A stretch of 16,741 nt of DNA from an uncultured Acidimicrobiaceae bacterium (GCA_913031515.1 CAJWET010000017.1:1-16741); one strand, 5' to 3'. Numbered from the stretch's first letter, positions 7,308 to 14,704 are shown. The notes: a model not told the origin generated them from the letters alone. Made by a program: numbers and translations.

Positions 7308-7685
7308 CTACTTCAGTACCTTTTTCTTTCCAGCAACTGTCTTCTTAGGACCTTTGCGAGTCCGTGCATTTGTATGCGTGCGCTGACCTCTCACTGGCAA
7401 TCCTCTCCTATGGCGAAGTCCTTGATAGCAACCAATCTCCATCTTCCTTTTGATGTCTTGTGAAACTTCACGACGAAGGTCACCCTCGACATGCATTTCG
7501 CCTTCAACATGGCTTCGCAATTTCGCCACTTCTTCGTCAGTTAGGTTTTTAACTCGCGTCTCTTCATCGATTCCTGTGGCTTCACAAACTTGTGATGCAA
7601 GTGTCCGGCCGATTCCATAGATGTAAGTTAAGGAAACTACAGTCCGTTTCTCACGGGGTATATCCACTCCAGCGATACGTGCCAT
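7308..7685 (-). CDS. rpsM: 30S ribosomal protein S13 (uS13)
   Basis: Small-subunit head protein contacting the P-site tRNA and 50S bridge B1. 125 residues, normal. It starts MARIAGVDIPREKR, then LTYIYGIGRTLA (helix-hairpin), and ends with GLRHRRGLPVRGQRTHTNARTRKG and a Lys-rich tail. It starts 3 bases after the rpmJ stop, with GAGG just upstream of the ATG. It belongs to the infA-rpmJ-rpsM-rpsK-rpsD-rpoA-rplQ run. Confidence 0.98.
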   Translation of the reverse strand: MARIAGVDIPREKRTVVSLTYIYGIGRTLASQVCEATGIDEETRVKNLTDEEVAKLRSHVEGEMHVEGDLRREVSQDIKRKMEIGCYQGLRHRRGLPVRGQRTHTNARTRKGPKKTVAGKKKVLK

Positions 7686-7688
7686 CCT

Positions 7689-7802
7689 CTACCCCTGCCT
7701 CTGCTTATGTCGAGGGTTGGGACAGATGATACGAACGACACCTTGCCGACGGATAACCCGACATTTATCACACATTCGTTTAACGCTGGTCCGAACTTTC
7801 AT
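7689..7802 (-). CDS. rpmJ: 50S ribosomal protein L36 (bL36), zinc-ribbon form
   Basis: A 37-codon gene read directly from the gap between infA and rpsM: ATG at 7802, TAG at 7691-7689. The product starts MKVRTSVKRMCDKC and ends PRHKQRQG, the standard L36 pattern. Zinc ligands are Cys11, Cys14, Cys27 and His32 (C-x2-C ... C-x4-H), so it is the zinc-containing 'C+' type. It lies in the usual infA-rpmJ-rpsM order, 25 bases after infA and 3 bases before rpsM. Confidence 0.97.
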   Translation of the reverse strand: MKVRTSVKRMCDKCRVIRRQGVVRIICPNPRHKQRQG

Positions 7803-7827
7803 ACTTTACCTTTAAATTTTGACACTT

Positions 7828-8058
7828 TTATTTATACCGATAGGTGATACGTCCACGTTCAAGGTCATACGGGGTCATTTCCACTTGAACCTTATCGCCA
7901 GGAAGAATACGTATATAGTGCATTCGCATCTTTCCAGAAATATGAGCTAGAACTTTGTGTCCATTCTCAAGTTCCACGCGAAACATCGCATTTGGAAGCG
8001 GTTCGACTACCGTCCCTTCCATCACGATCGCATCTTCCTTTGATTTTGTCAGTGTCAT
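7828..8058 (-). CDS. infA: Translation initiation factor IF-1
   Basis: Binds the ribosomal A site during initiation. 76 residues from the ATG, of which about 70 form the OB/S1-like fold: KEDAIVMEGTVVE, LPNAMFRVEL, NGHKVLAHISGKMRMHYIRILPGD and DLERGRITYRYK, all family hallmarks. The start needs care. AAGGAG lies only one base from the ATG at 8058, whereas a CTG two codons later (8052) has ideal spacing and would give an IF-1 of more typical length. I keep the ATG. The gene is first after the 133-base gap that holds a promoter candidate. Confidence 0.95.
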   Translation of the reverse strand: MTLTKSKEDAIVMEGTVVEPLPNAMFRVELENGHKVLAHISGKMRMHYIRILPGDKVQVEMTPYDLERGRITYRYK

Positions 8059-8079
8059 ACTCCTTTTTTACTAGTTTTT

Positions 8080-8118
8080 CTGTTCTTGGAGACTCGCAAA
8101 AGCGCGCGAGGCCAACAG
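8080..8118 (-). promoter_or_regulatory. Imperfect hairpin in the infA leader
   Basis: In the minus-strand leader CTGTTGG pairs with CCAA and CAG (3-base bulge), then CTCGC (8110-8106) pairs with GCGAG (8097-8093) around an 8-base loop. The stem totals 12 bp with one internal loop and one bulge. It starts at about the predicted +1 of the infA promoter and ends about 20 bases before the start codon. No U-tract follows, so it is not a convincing terminator. Confidence 0.35.
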
Positions 8119-8121
8119 GGA

Positions 8122-8150
8122 ATCCTACCGTCGTTAAATCCACTCACCAA
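8122..8150 (-). promoter_or_regulatory. Candidate promoter for infA-rpmJ-rpsM operon
   Basis: Minus strand: TTGGTG (8150-8145), a 17-base spacer, then TAGGAT (8127-8122). The -10 fits TAnnnT and the spacing is ideal; the -35 matches only its TTG part. It sits in the 133-base adk-infA gap, a natural break between the spc-type and alpha-type operons. Sequence prediction only. Confidence 0.45.
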
Positions 8151-8191
8151 CCCGAAAACCGGTATGTCGTAATATTGATGTAACAAGTTAA

Positions 8192-8755
8192 TCATTTCTC
8201 TGAAATCTCTTCTACTGCATCTACTAAACGGTCAAAAACTTCGCTTTCCGTTCCACCCCCATCAACAATCGTTAGTATCCCTCTCTCTGTGAACCAATCC
8301 AATAAAGGAGCTGTTTCAGTTTCATAGAGTTCAAGACGGCGGGTGATTGCTTCGGCAGTATCATCGTCCCTACCACGTGCCAACATGCGGGCCGTCACTT
8401 CTTCGATAGAAACATACAGATGCACCGCCAACTGTAAATCTTCATCGACATAACTTAACAGAGCCTCAGCTTGGCCCACTGTTCTAGGAAAGCCATCCAA
8501 AAGGAATCCTCCTCTCAGGACATCCTCTTTGAGTAAGCGCTCCTTGACAATCCCATTAATCACAGAGTCTGGGACGAGGTCTCCTGAGTCCATAATTGAT
8601 TTCGCCTTCAGCCCAAGTTCAGTGCCGTCAGCAGCAGCAGCCCGTAGCATATCCCCTGTACTGATATGAATCACACCAAATGATTCGGCGATTCGGAGAG
8701 CCTGTGTTCCTTTGCCGGAGCCTTGCCTTCCTAAAATTATCATCCCTATCGGCAT
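8192..8755 (-). CDS. adk: Adenylate kinase, short-LID type
   Basis: Interconverts ATP + AMP and two ADP in the cytosol. 187 residues, the short form without the long LID insert. The P-loop is at 9-17 (GRQGSGKGT, with Lys15), the AMP-binding STGDMLR at 32-38, LLDGFPRT at 85-92, and a short LID around RGRDDDTAEAITRRL. The usual P-loop is GPPGAGKGT; here both prolines are replaced (Arg, Gln) while the catalytic Gly-Lys-Gly-Thr is kept, so activity is expected. It starts 37 bases after secY. The ATG at 8755 is chosen; ATG 8743 is an alternative, but would cut the first strand. In many actinobacteria map follows adk; here no map is present and infA follows. Confidence 0.96.
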   Translation of the reverse strand: MPIGMIILGRQGSGKGTQALRIAESFGVIHISTGDMLRAAAADGTELGLKAKSIMDSGDLVPDSVINGIVKERLLKEDVLRGGFLLDGFPRTVGQAEALLSYVDEDLQLAVHLYVSIEEVTARMLARGRDDDTAEAITRRLELYETETAPLLDWFTERGILTIVDGGGTESEVFDRLVDAVEEISEK

Positions 8756-8792
8756 AAATTGACTTTCATAGGCATTCCAGTCGATAAGGAAA

Positions 8793-10142
8793 TCACTTTA
8801 GAAAACCTTCATAGTTTCGCATCATCAGCTGACTATCGATCTGTTTCATCGTTTCCAGAGCTACCCCCACCGCAATGAGGATTGAGATACCACCAAAAGA
8901 AACCTGTCCAACGTTCCCTTGGTCGAGAACTTTTGCGAGTATGAATGTTGGAAGAAGAGCTACAAGGGCGATAAAGATAGCCCCAGCAAGTGTGATTCTA
9001 TTTAGGATCCTTCCCAAATATCTTTCTGTTTGAGGTCCTGGACGTATACCAGGGATGAAGCCTCCCTGTTTGCGGATAGTGTCAGCCTGTTTAACCGGAT
9101 CAAAAGTTATCGCAGTATAGAAGTAAGAGAAACCTATAATTAGCAATCCGAAAAATAGAAGGTAAAACGGGCTGTCGCTAACTACAAGGTTGCTATCAAT
9201 CCAACTTTGAATTGATTCACCCCACGTCTTATTCGCTGGATCACTATCGGAAGGCAGCACTGAGACAAGAAGTTGTGGAAGGTATAACACTGAACTAGCA
9301 AAGATGATTGGGATCACGCCTGATTGATTAACTTTCAGAGGAATGTATGTATTTTGGCCGCCATATTGCTTTCTACCAACAACTCTTTTGGCAAATTGAA
9401 CAGGAATTCTCCTCTGACCTTGTTCAACAAAAACAATTCCTACAAGAAGGATAGAGAAGAGGATTAGTACTCCGACTAGTCCCCCGTTCCCTGCATCCGT
9501 TCGGACTAGTGCACCTTGGTTAGGTAACGATGACACAACTGAAGCAAAAATAATCAATGACATCCCATTGCCGATACCTTTTTGGCTAATGAGTTCACCC
9601 ATCCACATCAAAAGTGCTGTTCCTGCTGTAAGGGTTAAGACAACTAGAGCGACACGAGGAGCCGTAAAGTTCGGCAAGAGGTCCAATCGAGTTCCGCTAC
9701 TTGGACCGCTACCAAAGCCGCCACCACCATTATGGAATAGAAATGCAAAAGCAGTTGATTGGAGAAGAGCAATACCGATCGTCATATATCTGGTTGCCTG
9801 TGTAATCTTTCGTTGCCCCACTGCACCCATTTGCTGCCATTGTTCTACTCGGGGAATCACTACACCAAGGATCTGCATAATAATTGAGGCCGTTATGTAT
9901 GGCATGATCCCTAAGGCGAAAATTGCAAACTGAGTTAAGGCCCCGCCAGAAAATAAACGAAGGAATGCTAAAGCTCCACCATTCTCGTCAGTGGTTTCTT
10001 TAAGAAGCTGTATAGCGTCGATATCAATTCCTGGAGCAGGTATAAAGCAACCAATCCGATATACAAAGATCATGCTCAGAGTGAAGAGGACCTTATTCCT
10101 TAAGTCCTCCACTCGAAACATATTCAAGACATTGGCTGCCAT
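8793..10142 (-). CDS. secY: Preprotein translocase subunit SecY
   Basis: Forms the membrane channel for Sec-dependent protein export and membrane insertion. 449 residues with about ten hydrophobic segments, matching the family's ten transmembrane helices. Family marks include the start FRVEDLRNKVLFTL, FIPAPGID in the plug region, ALGIMPYITASIIMQ, GIGNGMSLIIF, RRIPVQFAKR, LKVNQSGVIPIIFA and KQGGFIPGIRPG. The Gly-rich stretch HNGGGGFGSGPSSG (about 136-149) is a loop with low constraint. The gene lies 27 bases after rplO and before adk, the classical spc position. No truncation. Confidence 0.98.
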   Translation of the reverse strand: MAANVLNMFRVEDLRNKVLFTLSMIFVYRIGCFIPAPGIDIDAIQLLKETTDENGGALAFLRLFSGGALTQFAIFALGIMPYITASIIMQILGVVIPRVEQWQQMGAVGQRKITQATRYMTIGIALLQSTAFAFLFHNGGGGFGSGPSSGTRLDLLPNFTAPRVALVVLTLTAGTALLMWMGELISQKGIGNGMSLIIFASVVSSLPNQGALVRTDAGNGGLVGVLILFSILLVGIVFVEQGQRRIPVQFAKRVVGRKQYGGQNTYIPLKVNQSGVIPIIFASSVLYLPQLLVSVLPSDSDPANKTWGESIQSWIDSNLVVSDSPFYLLFFGLLIIGFSYFYTAITFDPVKQADTIRKQGGFIPGIRPGPQTERYLGRILNRITLAGAIFIALVALLPTFILAKVLDQGNVGQVSFGGISILIAVGVALETMKQIDSQLMMRNYEGFLK

Positions 10143-10169
10143 AATTTTTCCTTAGCTCTGGTAAAATTT

Positions 10170-10658
10170 CTACCGGTTTGTTAATGCGTTCCCTTTAGCC
10201 GGAGGCCTTCTATCACCCCATGGTTTCGGTATCACGGTAACCGCCCCACCAGCCGCTTGTATAGCTTCTTGTGCAGATTTCGAAAACGCGTGGGCAGAAA
10301 CCTGCATTCCGGAAGTGATTTCACCGCGGCCGAGAATTTTAAGAAGGGCCTTTTTACGAAGAAGACCTTTTTGGCGAAGAAGCTCGGGAGTTATCTCTTT
10401 TTCGCCAAGGGCTTCAAGAGTATCGATATTGACGGCTTGATACTCAACTCGGAATGGGTTGTTAAACCCTCGTAATTTAGGGAGGCGCAGGTGCAGCGGA
10501 TTCTGCCCACCTTCAAAACCGACTGGCACCGTGCCCCTTGCCCGCTGCCCCTTAGTTCCCCTACCTGCGGTTTTTCCGCCTTTGCCGCCAATTCCGCGAG
10601 CGACTCTCTTGGGGGGGCGGTTCGATCCCGGTTGGGGTTGTAGATCATGTATTTTCAT
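10170..10658 (-). CDS. rplO: 50S ribosomal protein L15 (uL15)
   Basis: Large-subunit assembly protein. 162 residues, slightly longer than the E. coli 144. The N-terminal Gly/Arg-rich extended arm (RVARGIGGKGGKTAGRGTKGQ) threads into 23S rRNA in known structures. FEGGQNPLHLRLPKLRGF and the C-terminal globular part (SAHAFSKSAQEAIQAAGG) are typical. The last 13 or so residues (WGDRRPPAKGNALTNR) are a basic tail beyond the usual end. The ATG has AGGAAGAG upstream. Confidence 0.97.
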   Translation of the reverse strand: MKIHDLQPQPGSNRPPKRVARGIGGKGGKTAGRGTKGQRARGTVPVGFEGGQNPLHLRLPKLRGFNNPFRVEYQAVNIDTLEALGEKEITPELLRQKGLLRKKALLKILGRGEITSGMQVSAHAFSKSAQEAIQAAGGAVTVIPKPWGDRRPPAKGNALTNR

Positions 10659-10687
10659 CTCTTCCTTCTCTCTTCATCCTTCGTGGA

Positions 10688-10870
10688 TTAATCAGCTATT
10701 TCTTGGACTTCAACAAGGTGAGGGACTTTTGCTAACATGCCGCGTATCTCTGGCCGGTCGGGAAGAACATGAGATTTCCCTATCCTTCCTAAGCCAAGCG
10801 CTCGCAAAGTTCCACGTTGTTTAGGTTTGGTTCCTATAGAAGACCGTATCTGTGTGACCTTTAGCTCCAT
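10688..10870 (-). CDS. rpmD: 50S ribosomal protein L30 (uL30)
   Basis: Small large-subunit protein of 60 residues, the normal bacterial length. It begins with LKVTQIRSSIGTKPKQRGTLRALGLGRIG, which contains the L30 signature, and ends HLVEVQEI. It begins 2 bases after the rpsE stop and is followed by rplO, the standard spc order rpsE-rpmD-rplO. Confidence 0.97.
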   Translation of the reverse strand: MELKVTQIRSSIGTKPKQRGTLRALGLGRIGKSHVLPDRPEIRGMLAKVPHLVEVQEIAD

Positions 10871-10872
10871 AA

Positions 10873-11439
10873 TTAACCCTTATTCAATGACCTAATAGTA
10901 CGTTCGGATTCCTTGTACGCATTAAGCATCCCAGATGGTACAAACTCCTCAGGGTCGAGACCACGAAGAGCCCCGACCTGATCAGGGCGTTTCAGACTTG
11001 CAAGTCCATCGATGGTTGCTCGAGCTACATTGATGTGGTTCGGAGAACCCAACGACTTACACAGAACATCTTTAATGCCTGCTTCTTCTAGAATCATCCG
11101 AGCAGCACCTCCGGCTATGACGCCAGTACCTGGCGCCGCAGGTTTTAACAAGACGCGACCCGCACCGGTTTCACCTATAACTGTGTGCGTTACTGTCGAT
11201 CCCGCCATTGGGACTTGGAATAAGTTACGTTTAGCCTCTTCTGTCCCCTTTTGTATAGCTAGAGGTACTTCCTTCGCTTTCCCATAACCCAAACCCACAC
11301 GACCTGCCCCATCACCTATTACAACTAGTGCAGTAAATGAGAATCGTCGGCCTCCTTTCGAAACTTTGGCAACCCGATTAATGTGAATCACTCGGGAATC
11401 TCTAAGTTCACCTGGGACTTTTTCTTGTTGTTCATTCAT
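10873..11439 (-). CDS. rpsE: 30S ribosomal protein S5 (uS5)
   Basis: Small-subunit protein at the mRNA entry side, important for decoding fidelity. 188 residues. The dsRBD-like N-terminal half shows VIHINRVAKVSKGGRRFSF and VGLGYGKAKEVPLAIQKG. The second half shows LLKPAAPGTGVIAGGAAR, AGIKDVLCKSLGS and INVARATIDGL. The start overlaps the rplR stop by one base (TGATG), implying translational coupling. Confidence 0.98.
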   Translation of the reverse strand: MNEQQEKVPGELRDSRVIHINRVAKVSKGGRRFSFTALVVIGDGAGRVGLGYGKAKEVPLAIQKGTEEAKRNLFQVPMAGSTVTHTVIGETGAGRVLLKPAAPGTGVIAGGAARMILEEAGIKDVLCKSLGSPNHINVARATIDGLASLKRPDQVGALRGLDPEEFVPSGMLNAYKESERTIRSLNKG

Positions 11440-11804
11440 CAGAATTCTAACCCTGCTTCTCGGGCTGCATTTGCAACTGCAGCTATACGTCCATGATATT
11501 TGAGGCCACCTCGATCGAAAACTATTGAATCAATTCCTACAGCTTTCGCCCGCTGTCCAACCAATTCTCCGACTTTTTCCGCTGCTACAACACCCTTTAC
11601 CCCGCTACCGCGAATTTCTGCTTCAAGGCTAGATGCCGCAACTAACGTATGGCCTTTGTCATCATCTATTATTTGCGCCGAAATATTCCTATTCGAACGG
11701 AAGACTGCAAGGCGAGGTCGGTCACTAGATCCATGAATTTTGCGACGTAACCTATTGTGCCGCCGGATGCGTCCTTCTCTTTTGTGCTTTGCTAAATTAA
11801 CCAT
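11439..11804 (-). CDS. rplR: 50S ribosomal protein L18 (uL18)
   Basis: Binds 5S rRNA in the central protuberance. 121 residues, normal. RPRLAVFRSNRNISAQIIDD is the core strand signature, and FDRGGLKYHGRIAAVANAAREAGLEF is the characteristic end. The N-terminus is highly basic (HKREGRIRRHNRLRRKIHG). It starts 9 bases after rplF and overlaps rpsE by one base. Confidence 0.98.
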   Translation of the reverse strand: MVNLAKHKREGRIRRHNRLRRKIHGSSDRPRLAVFRSNRNISAQIIDDDKGHTLVAASSLEAEIRGSGVKGVVAAEKVGELVGQRAKAVGIDSIVFDRGGLKYHGRIAAVANAAREAGLEF

Positions 11805-11813
11805 AATAAAAAC

Positions 11814-12353
11814 CTATTTCACTGCCTTTCCAGCCTTACGGATAACATGTTCTCCAACGTAACGGATACCTTTCCCTTTGTATGGTTCAGGTTTTTTCAA
11901 TGCTCGAATGTCTGCGGCCACTTGACCCACGGTTTGCTTATCAATGCCAATAATATTTAGTTCGGTGGGGGAGGGAACATCAAATTCAATCCCTTCCGGT
12001 GCTGTTACGTTGACGGGATGGCTGAATCCTAATTGGAATTCAAGGTTAGTCTTTCCCTTCGCTTGAACTCGATATCCAACACCAACTAGCTCAAGTTCTT
12101 TTCTATAGCCCTCAGTGACACCGATGACCATGTTGTTAATAAGTGATCTTGTCAGCCCATGGAGTGCTTTCGACCGCCGTTCGTCATTCTCACGGTGAAC
12201 AATAACAGTTTCCTCTTCATGTGTAAGAGAGATCCCCTCAGGAAGCGCATGCACCAAGCTCCCCTTTGGACCTTTTACTACTATCTTTAATCCATCAATG
12301 GCGACCTCAACACCTGACAGTATCGTAACTGGAGTTTTTCCTATGCGTGACAT
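11814..12353 (-). CDS. rplF: 50S ribosomal protein L6 (uL6)
   Basis: Large-subunit protein near the GTPase-associated centre. 179 residues with the two tandem L6 domains. It starts MSRIGKTPVTI, has GVTEGYRKELELVGVGYR between the domains, and ends with the signature KKPEPYKGKGIRYVGE followed by a Lys tail. It follows rpsH by 14 bases. Nothing unusual is seen. Confidence 0.98.
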   Translation of the reverse strand: MSRIGKTPVTILSGVEVAIDGLKIVVKGPKGSLVHALPEGISLTHEEETVIVHRENDERRSKALHGLTRSLINNMVIGVTEGYRKELELVGVGYRVQAKGKTNLEFQLGFSHPVNVTAPEGIEFDVPSPTELNIIGIDKQTVGQVAADIRALKKPEPYKGKGIRYVGEHVIRKAGKAVK

Positions 12354-12367
12354 CTTATGTTCCTTCT

Positions 12368-12772
12368 TTACCAGACATAGCAGAGTATTTCGCCACCCAT
12401 ATGGCGCTTTCTAGCATCTCGGTCGCTCATCAAGCCTTGACTAGTAGAAACAACAGCCACGCCTAAGCCACCTAGAACCCTTGGAATATCATTTGATTTC
12501 GAGTAAACCCTTAAACCAGGTTTCGAGACACGTTTAATTCCTGAAATTACCCGAGCCCGAGACGGAGAGTACTTCATTTCAATTGTAAGCGTGTTCCCTG
12601 GTTGGTCTTCGTTTTTTGAAACAACATAATTCCGTATATAGCCTTCCTTCCGAAGAAGGTCGGCCAAGGATTCTTTTAGTCTCGACGAAGGCATGTTAAC
12701 GTCGTCATGCATTGCGGTATTTGCATTTCGGATTCGTGTCAACATATCTGCTACTGGATCTGTCATAGTCAT
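12368..12772 (-). CDS. rpsH: 30S ribosomal protein S8 (uS8)
   Basis: Binds the central domain of 16S rRNA; in E. coli it also represses the spc operon. 134 residues from ATG 12772, which gives MTMTDPVADMLTRIRNAN, the standard start. An open frame continues back to a TTG at 12793 inside the end of rpsN, but that adds unconserved residues. A GGGGGT stretch lies about 8 bases before the chosen ATG. A further ATG two codons downstream is also possible. The C-terminus keeps the STSQGLMSDRDAR motif and GGEILCYVW. Confidence 0.97.
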   Translation of the reverse strand: MTMTDPVADMLTRIRNANTAMHDDVNMPSSRLKESLADLLRKEGYIRNYVVSKNEDQPGNTLTIEMKYSPSRARVISGIKRVSKPGLRVYSKSNDIPRVLGGLGVAVVSTSQGLMSDRDARKRHMGGEILCYVW

Positions 12773-12786
12773 ATCGCAATTACCCC

Positions 12787-12972
12787 CTACCAACTTGCCT
12801 TTTTAACACCCGGAAGGTCCCCCGCATGCGCTAATTCACGGAGACACACTCGGCACAATCCAAATTTCCGATATACGGAGCGTGGCCTTCCACATCGCCT
12901 ACAACGCGTGTAAGCGCGTACCTTAAATTTAGGAGTTTTACGCTGTTTATTAACTAAAGCTTTCTTTGCCAT
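12787..12972 (-). CDS. rpsN: 30S ribosomal protein S14, zinc-binding type (uS14)
   Basis: Small-subunit head protein. 61 residues, the short zinc-dependent form. Four cysteines form the zinc site: Cys24-x2-Cys27 and Cys40-x2-Cys43. It starts MAKKALVNKQRKTPKFKVR and ends with LPGVKKASW, the invariant S14Z terminus. It begins 4 bases after rplE. Some actinobacteria keep a second zinc-free S14 elsewhere; none is in this window. Confidence 0.98.
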   Translation of the reverse strand: MAKKALVNKQRKTPKFKVRAYTRCRRCGRPRSVYRKFGLCRVCLRELAHAGDLPGVKKASW

Positions 12973-12976
12973 GTTG

Positions 12977-13540
12977 TTAATTTCCTTCAGTCCGGAATGG
13001 GAATGAGAACGAATCTAATAAGGCTCGTCCTTCCTGGTCATTGTTTGCTGTAGTGACAATAGTTATGTCCATGCCACGAGTTGAGTCGATTTTGTCATAT
13101 TGAATTTCTGGGAAGATCAGCTGTTCAGTAACTCCGAATGTATAGTTCCCATGGCCATCAAACGACTTGAGAGAAAGTCCGCGAAAATCGCGCACACGAG
13201 GTATAGCTAGATTAATCAAGCGATCGAGAAACTCATACATTCGGTCACCTCTCAGAGTTACTTTCGCTCCAATTGCATTTCCTTCACGTAATTTGAATCC
13301 GGCAATTGATTTCTTTGCTCTTGTGACCATAGGTTCCTGTCCAGTTATGACAGTAAGGTCCTCAATCGCACCTTCAAGGGCAGCAGAGCGAGTCACAGCT
13401 TCTCCTACCCCCATATTAACTACGATCTTTGATATTTCCGGAACTTCCATAATGTTGGATTTCCCTAAACTAGTTTGGAGCGTCGCGCGAATTTCGGCCG
13501 AGTATTTTTCTTTTAGGCGGGGTTTTTGAGAAGTCACCAT
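12977..13540 (-). CDS. rplE: 50S ribosomal protein L5 (uL5)
   Basis: Binds 5S rRNA and contacts P-site tRNA. 187 residues. Family marks are EVPEISKIVVNMGVGEA, TGQEPMVTRAKKSIAGFKLREG, IPRVRDFRGLS, YTFGVTEQLIFPEI and GMDITIVTTA. The C-terminus is standard. It overlaps the rplX stop by one base (TAATG). Confidence 0.98.
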   Translation of the reverse strand: MVTSQKPRLKEKYSAEIRATLQTSLGKSNIMEVPEISKIVVNMGVGEAVTRSAALEGAIEDLTVITGQEPMVTRAKKSIAGFKLREGNAIGAKVTLRGDRMYEFLDRLINLAIPRVRDFRGLSLKSFDGHGNYTFGVTEQLIFPEIQYDKIDSTRGMDITIVTTANNDQEGRALLDSFSFPFRTEGN

Positions 13541-13848
13541 TAGAGATCGGCTCCTGTTCGACGACAGATACGGACTTTTGAACCGTCATTCGCAATTCGA
13601 TACCCAACACGGGTGGGTTTCCCATCTTGTGGGCTGATTACAGCAACATTCGACGCACTCATAGGCATCTCCTTGTCAATAATTCCACCCTGCATTGTTT
13701 CCCTAGTGGGACGTTGATGCTTCTTAGAAATATTGACGCCGTCTACGATGACCCTGCCATCCTTAGGGAATACAAAGGAGACTTCGCCTTCTTTTCCCCT
13801 GTCTTTCCCAGAAAGAACGACCACTTTATCACCTTTTTTAATTTTCAT
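13540..13848 (-). CDS. rplX: 50S ribosomal protein L24 (uL24)
   Basis: Early assembly protein of the 50S subunit. 102 residues from ATG 13848 (MKIKKGDKVVVLSGKDRGKEG, the KOW motif start). The frame is open back to 13908, but this would run into rplN, and the family starts at MKIKKGD. GGAGGTG lies about 7 bases upstream. It shows VDGVNISKKHQRPT, GGIIDKEMPM and RVGYRIANDGSKVRICRRTG. A single base separates it from the rplN stop. Confidence 0.97.
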   Translation of the reverse strand: MKIKKGDKVVVLSGKDRGKEGEVSFVFPKDGRVIVDGVNISKKHQRPTRETMQGGIIDKEMPMSASNVAVISPQDGKPTRVGYRIANDGSKVRICRRTGADL

Positions 13849-13849
13849 T

Positions 13850-14218
13850 TCACAACACCTCCGGTGCAAGGGAAACGATTCGCATAAATTGCTTATCCCG
13901 CAATTCACGCCCTACAGGTCCAAAGATACGTGTACCTCTAGGTTGCCTAGCTTCATTAATCAGAACTGCTGCATTCTCATCAAATCGAATATACGACCCA
14001 TCAGGCCGGCGGCATTCTTTCTTCGTACGGACAACGACACACTTAACAACGTCGCCTTTTTTTACCTGTGCCCCAGGAATAGCATCCTTAACTGTTGCTA
14101 CGAAGACATCGCCAATACTTCCGTAACGTCTCCCAGATCCACCTAAGACTTTGATACATAGAACTTCTTTAGCCCCAGAATTATCAGCGATCTTTAATCG
14201 TGATTCTTGCTGAATCAT
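13850..14218 (-). CDS. rplN: 50S ribosomal protein L14 (uL14)
   Basis: Large-subunit protein at inter-subunit bridges. 122 residues from ATG 14218 (MIQQESRLKIADNSGAKE), exactly the usual L14 length. A longer frame from 14251 exists, but it would overlap rpsQ by more than 30 bases and add unrelated residues. It shows CIKVLGGSGRRYGSIGD, VVRTKKECRRPDGSYIRFDENAAVLI and RGTRIFGPVGRELR. It overlaps rpsQ by 4 bases (ATGA). Confidence 0.98.
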   Translation of the reverse strand: MIQQESRLKIADNSGAKEVLCIKVLGGSGRRYGSIGDVFVATVKDAIPGAQVKKGDVVKCVVVRTKKECRRPDGSYIRFDENAAVLINEARQPRGTRIFGPVGRELRDKQFMRIVSLAPEVL

Positions 14219-14487
14219 CGTGCACGCTCCAGAATTTCTATCAGACGCCAACGCTTTTTCTTTGACAAAGGGCGTGTTTCTTGAATGCGCACACGATCAC
14301 CCACGTTTAGGTCATTATCTGCATCATGAACGAAAAGCTTTGATGTCCGTCGCACAATTTTGTTATATTTGCGATGGCGTACGCGATCTACTATGGCTAC
14401 TACTGCAGTCTTGTCCATTCCATTAGAGATAACGAGACCTTCGCGAACCTTCCGACGGTTTGCTCGTTGGTTATTCTCCTCAGTCAT
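14215..14487 (-). CDS. rpsQ: 30S ribosomal protein S17 (uS17)
   Basis: Primary 16S rRNA binder of the OB-fold type. 90 residues, normal. RRKVREGLVISNGMDKTAVV is the family start, HRKYNKIVRRTSKLFVHD the central part, and VRIQETRPLSKKKRWRLIEIL the end. An 8-base overlap with rpmC and a 4-base overlap with rplN mark tight translational coupling. Confidence 0.97.
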   Translation of the reverse strand: MTEENNQRANRRKVREGLVISNGMDKTAVVAIVDRVRHRKYNKIVRRTSKLFVHDADNDLNVGDRVRIQETRPLSKKKRWRLIEILERAR

Positions 14488-14704
14488 TGATCTCCTCCAA
14501 CTCCTCAGCCGCGGCTATCTCGCGTTCGCGAAGTTCTGTCATCGCTCGAGCTACATTTTTCTTTACTTCTTTGATTCTGCTGTAGTTGTCCAATTGTCCA
14601 GTAACCAACTGGAAACGAAGATTAAACAACTCTTCTTTGGAGTCATTTAATGTAACGATAAGATCGCTGTCACTTAACTCCTTAAGAACTTTCCCCCTAG
14701 CCAT
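14480..14704 (-). CDS. rpmC: 50S ribosomal protein L29 (uL29)
   Basis: Small helical protein near the nascent-chain exit. 74 residues. It shows LKELSDSDLIVTLNDSKEELFNLRFQLVTGQLDN, the L29 core, then RIKEVKKNVARAMTELRERE, and an acidic tail (AAAEELEEIND). Its ATG overlaps the rplP stop by one base (TAATG), and AAGGAGGG lies upstream, the strongest Shine-Dalgarno sequence seen in the window. Confidence 0.97.
   Translation of the reverse strand: MARGKVLKELSDSDLIVTLNDSKEELFNLRFQLVTGQLDNYSRIKEVKKNVARAMTELREREIAAAEELEEIND

Noticed and set aside
10391..10648. Minus-strand 85-codon frame within rplO
   Set aside because: Shadow frame of L15, with no conserved pattern of its own.
13849..13908. Longer L24 starting at 13908
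   Set aside because: It would overlap rplN; the KOW-motif start MKIKKGD at 13848 has a good ribosome site.
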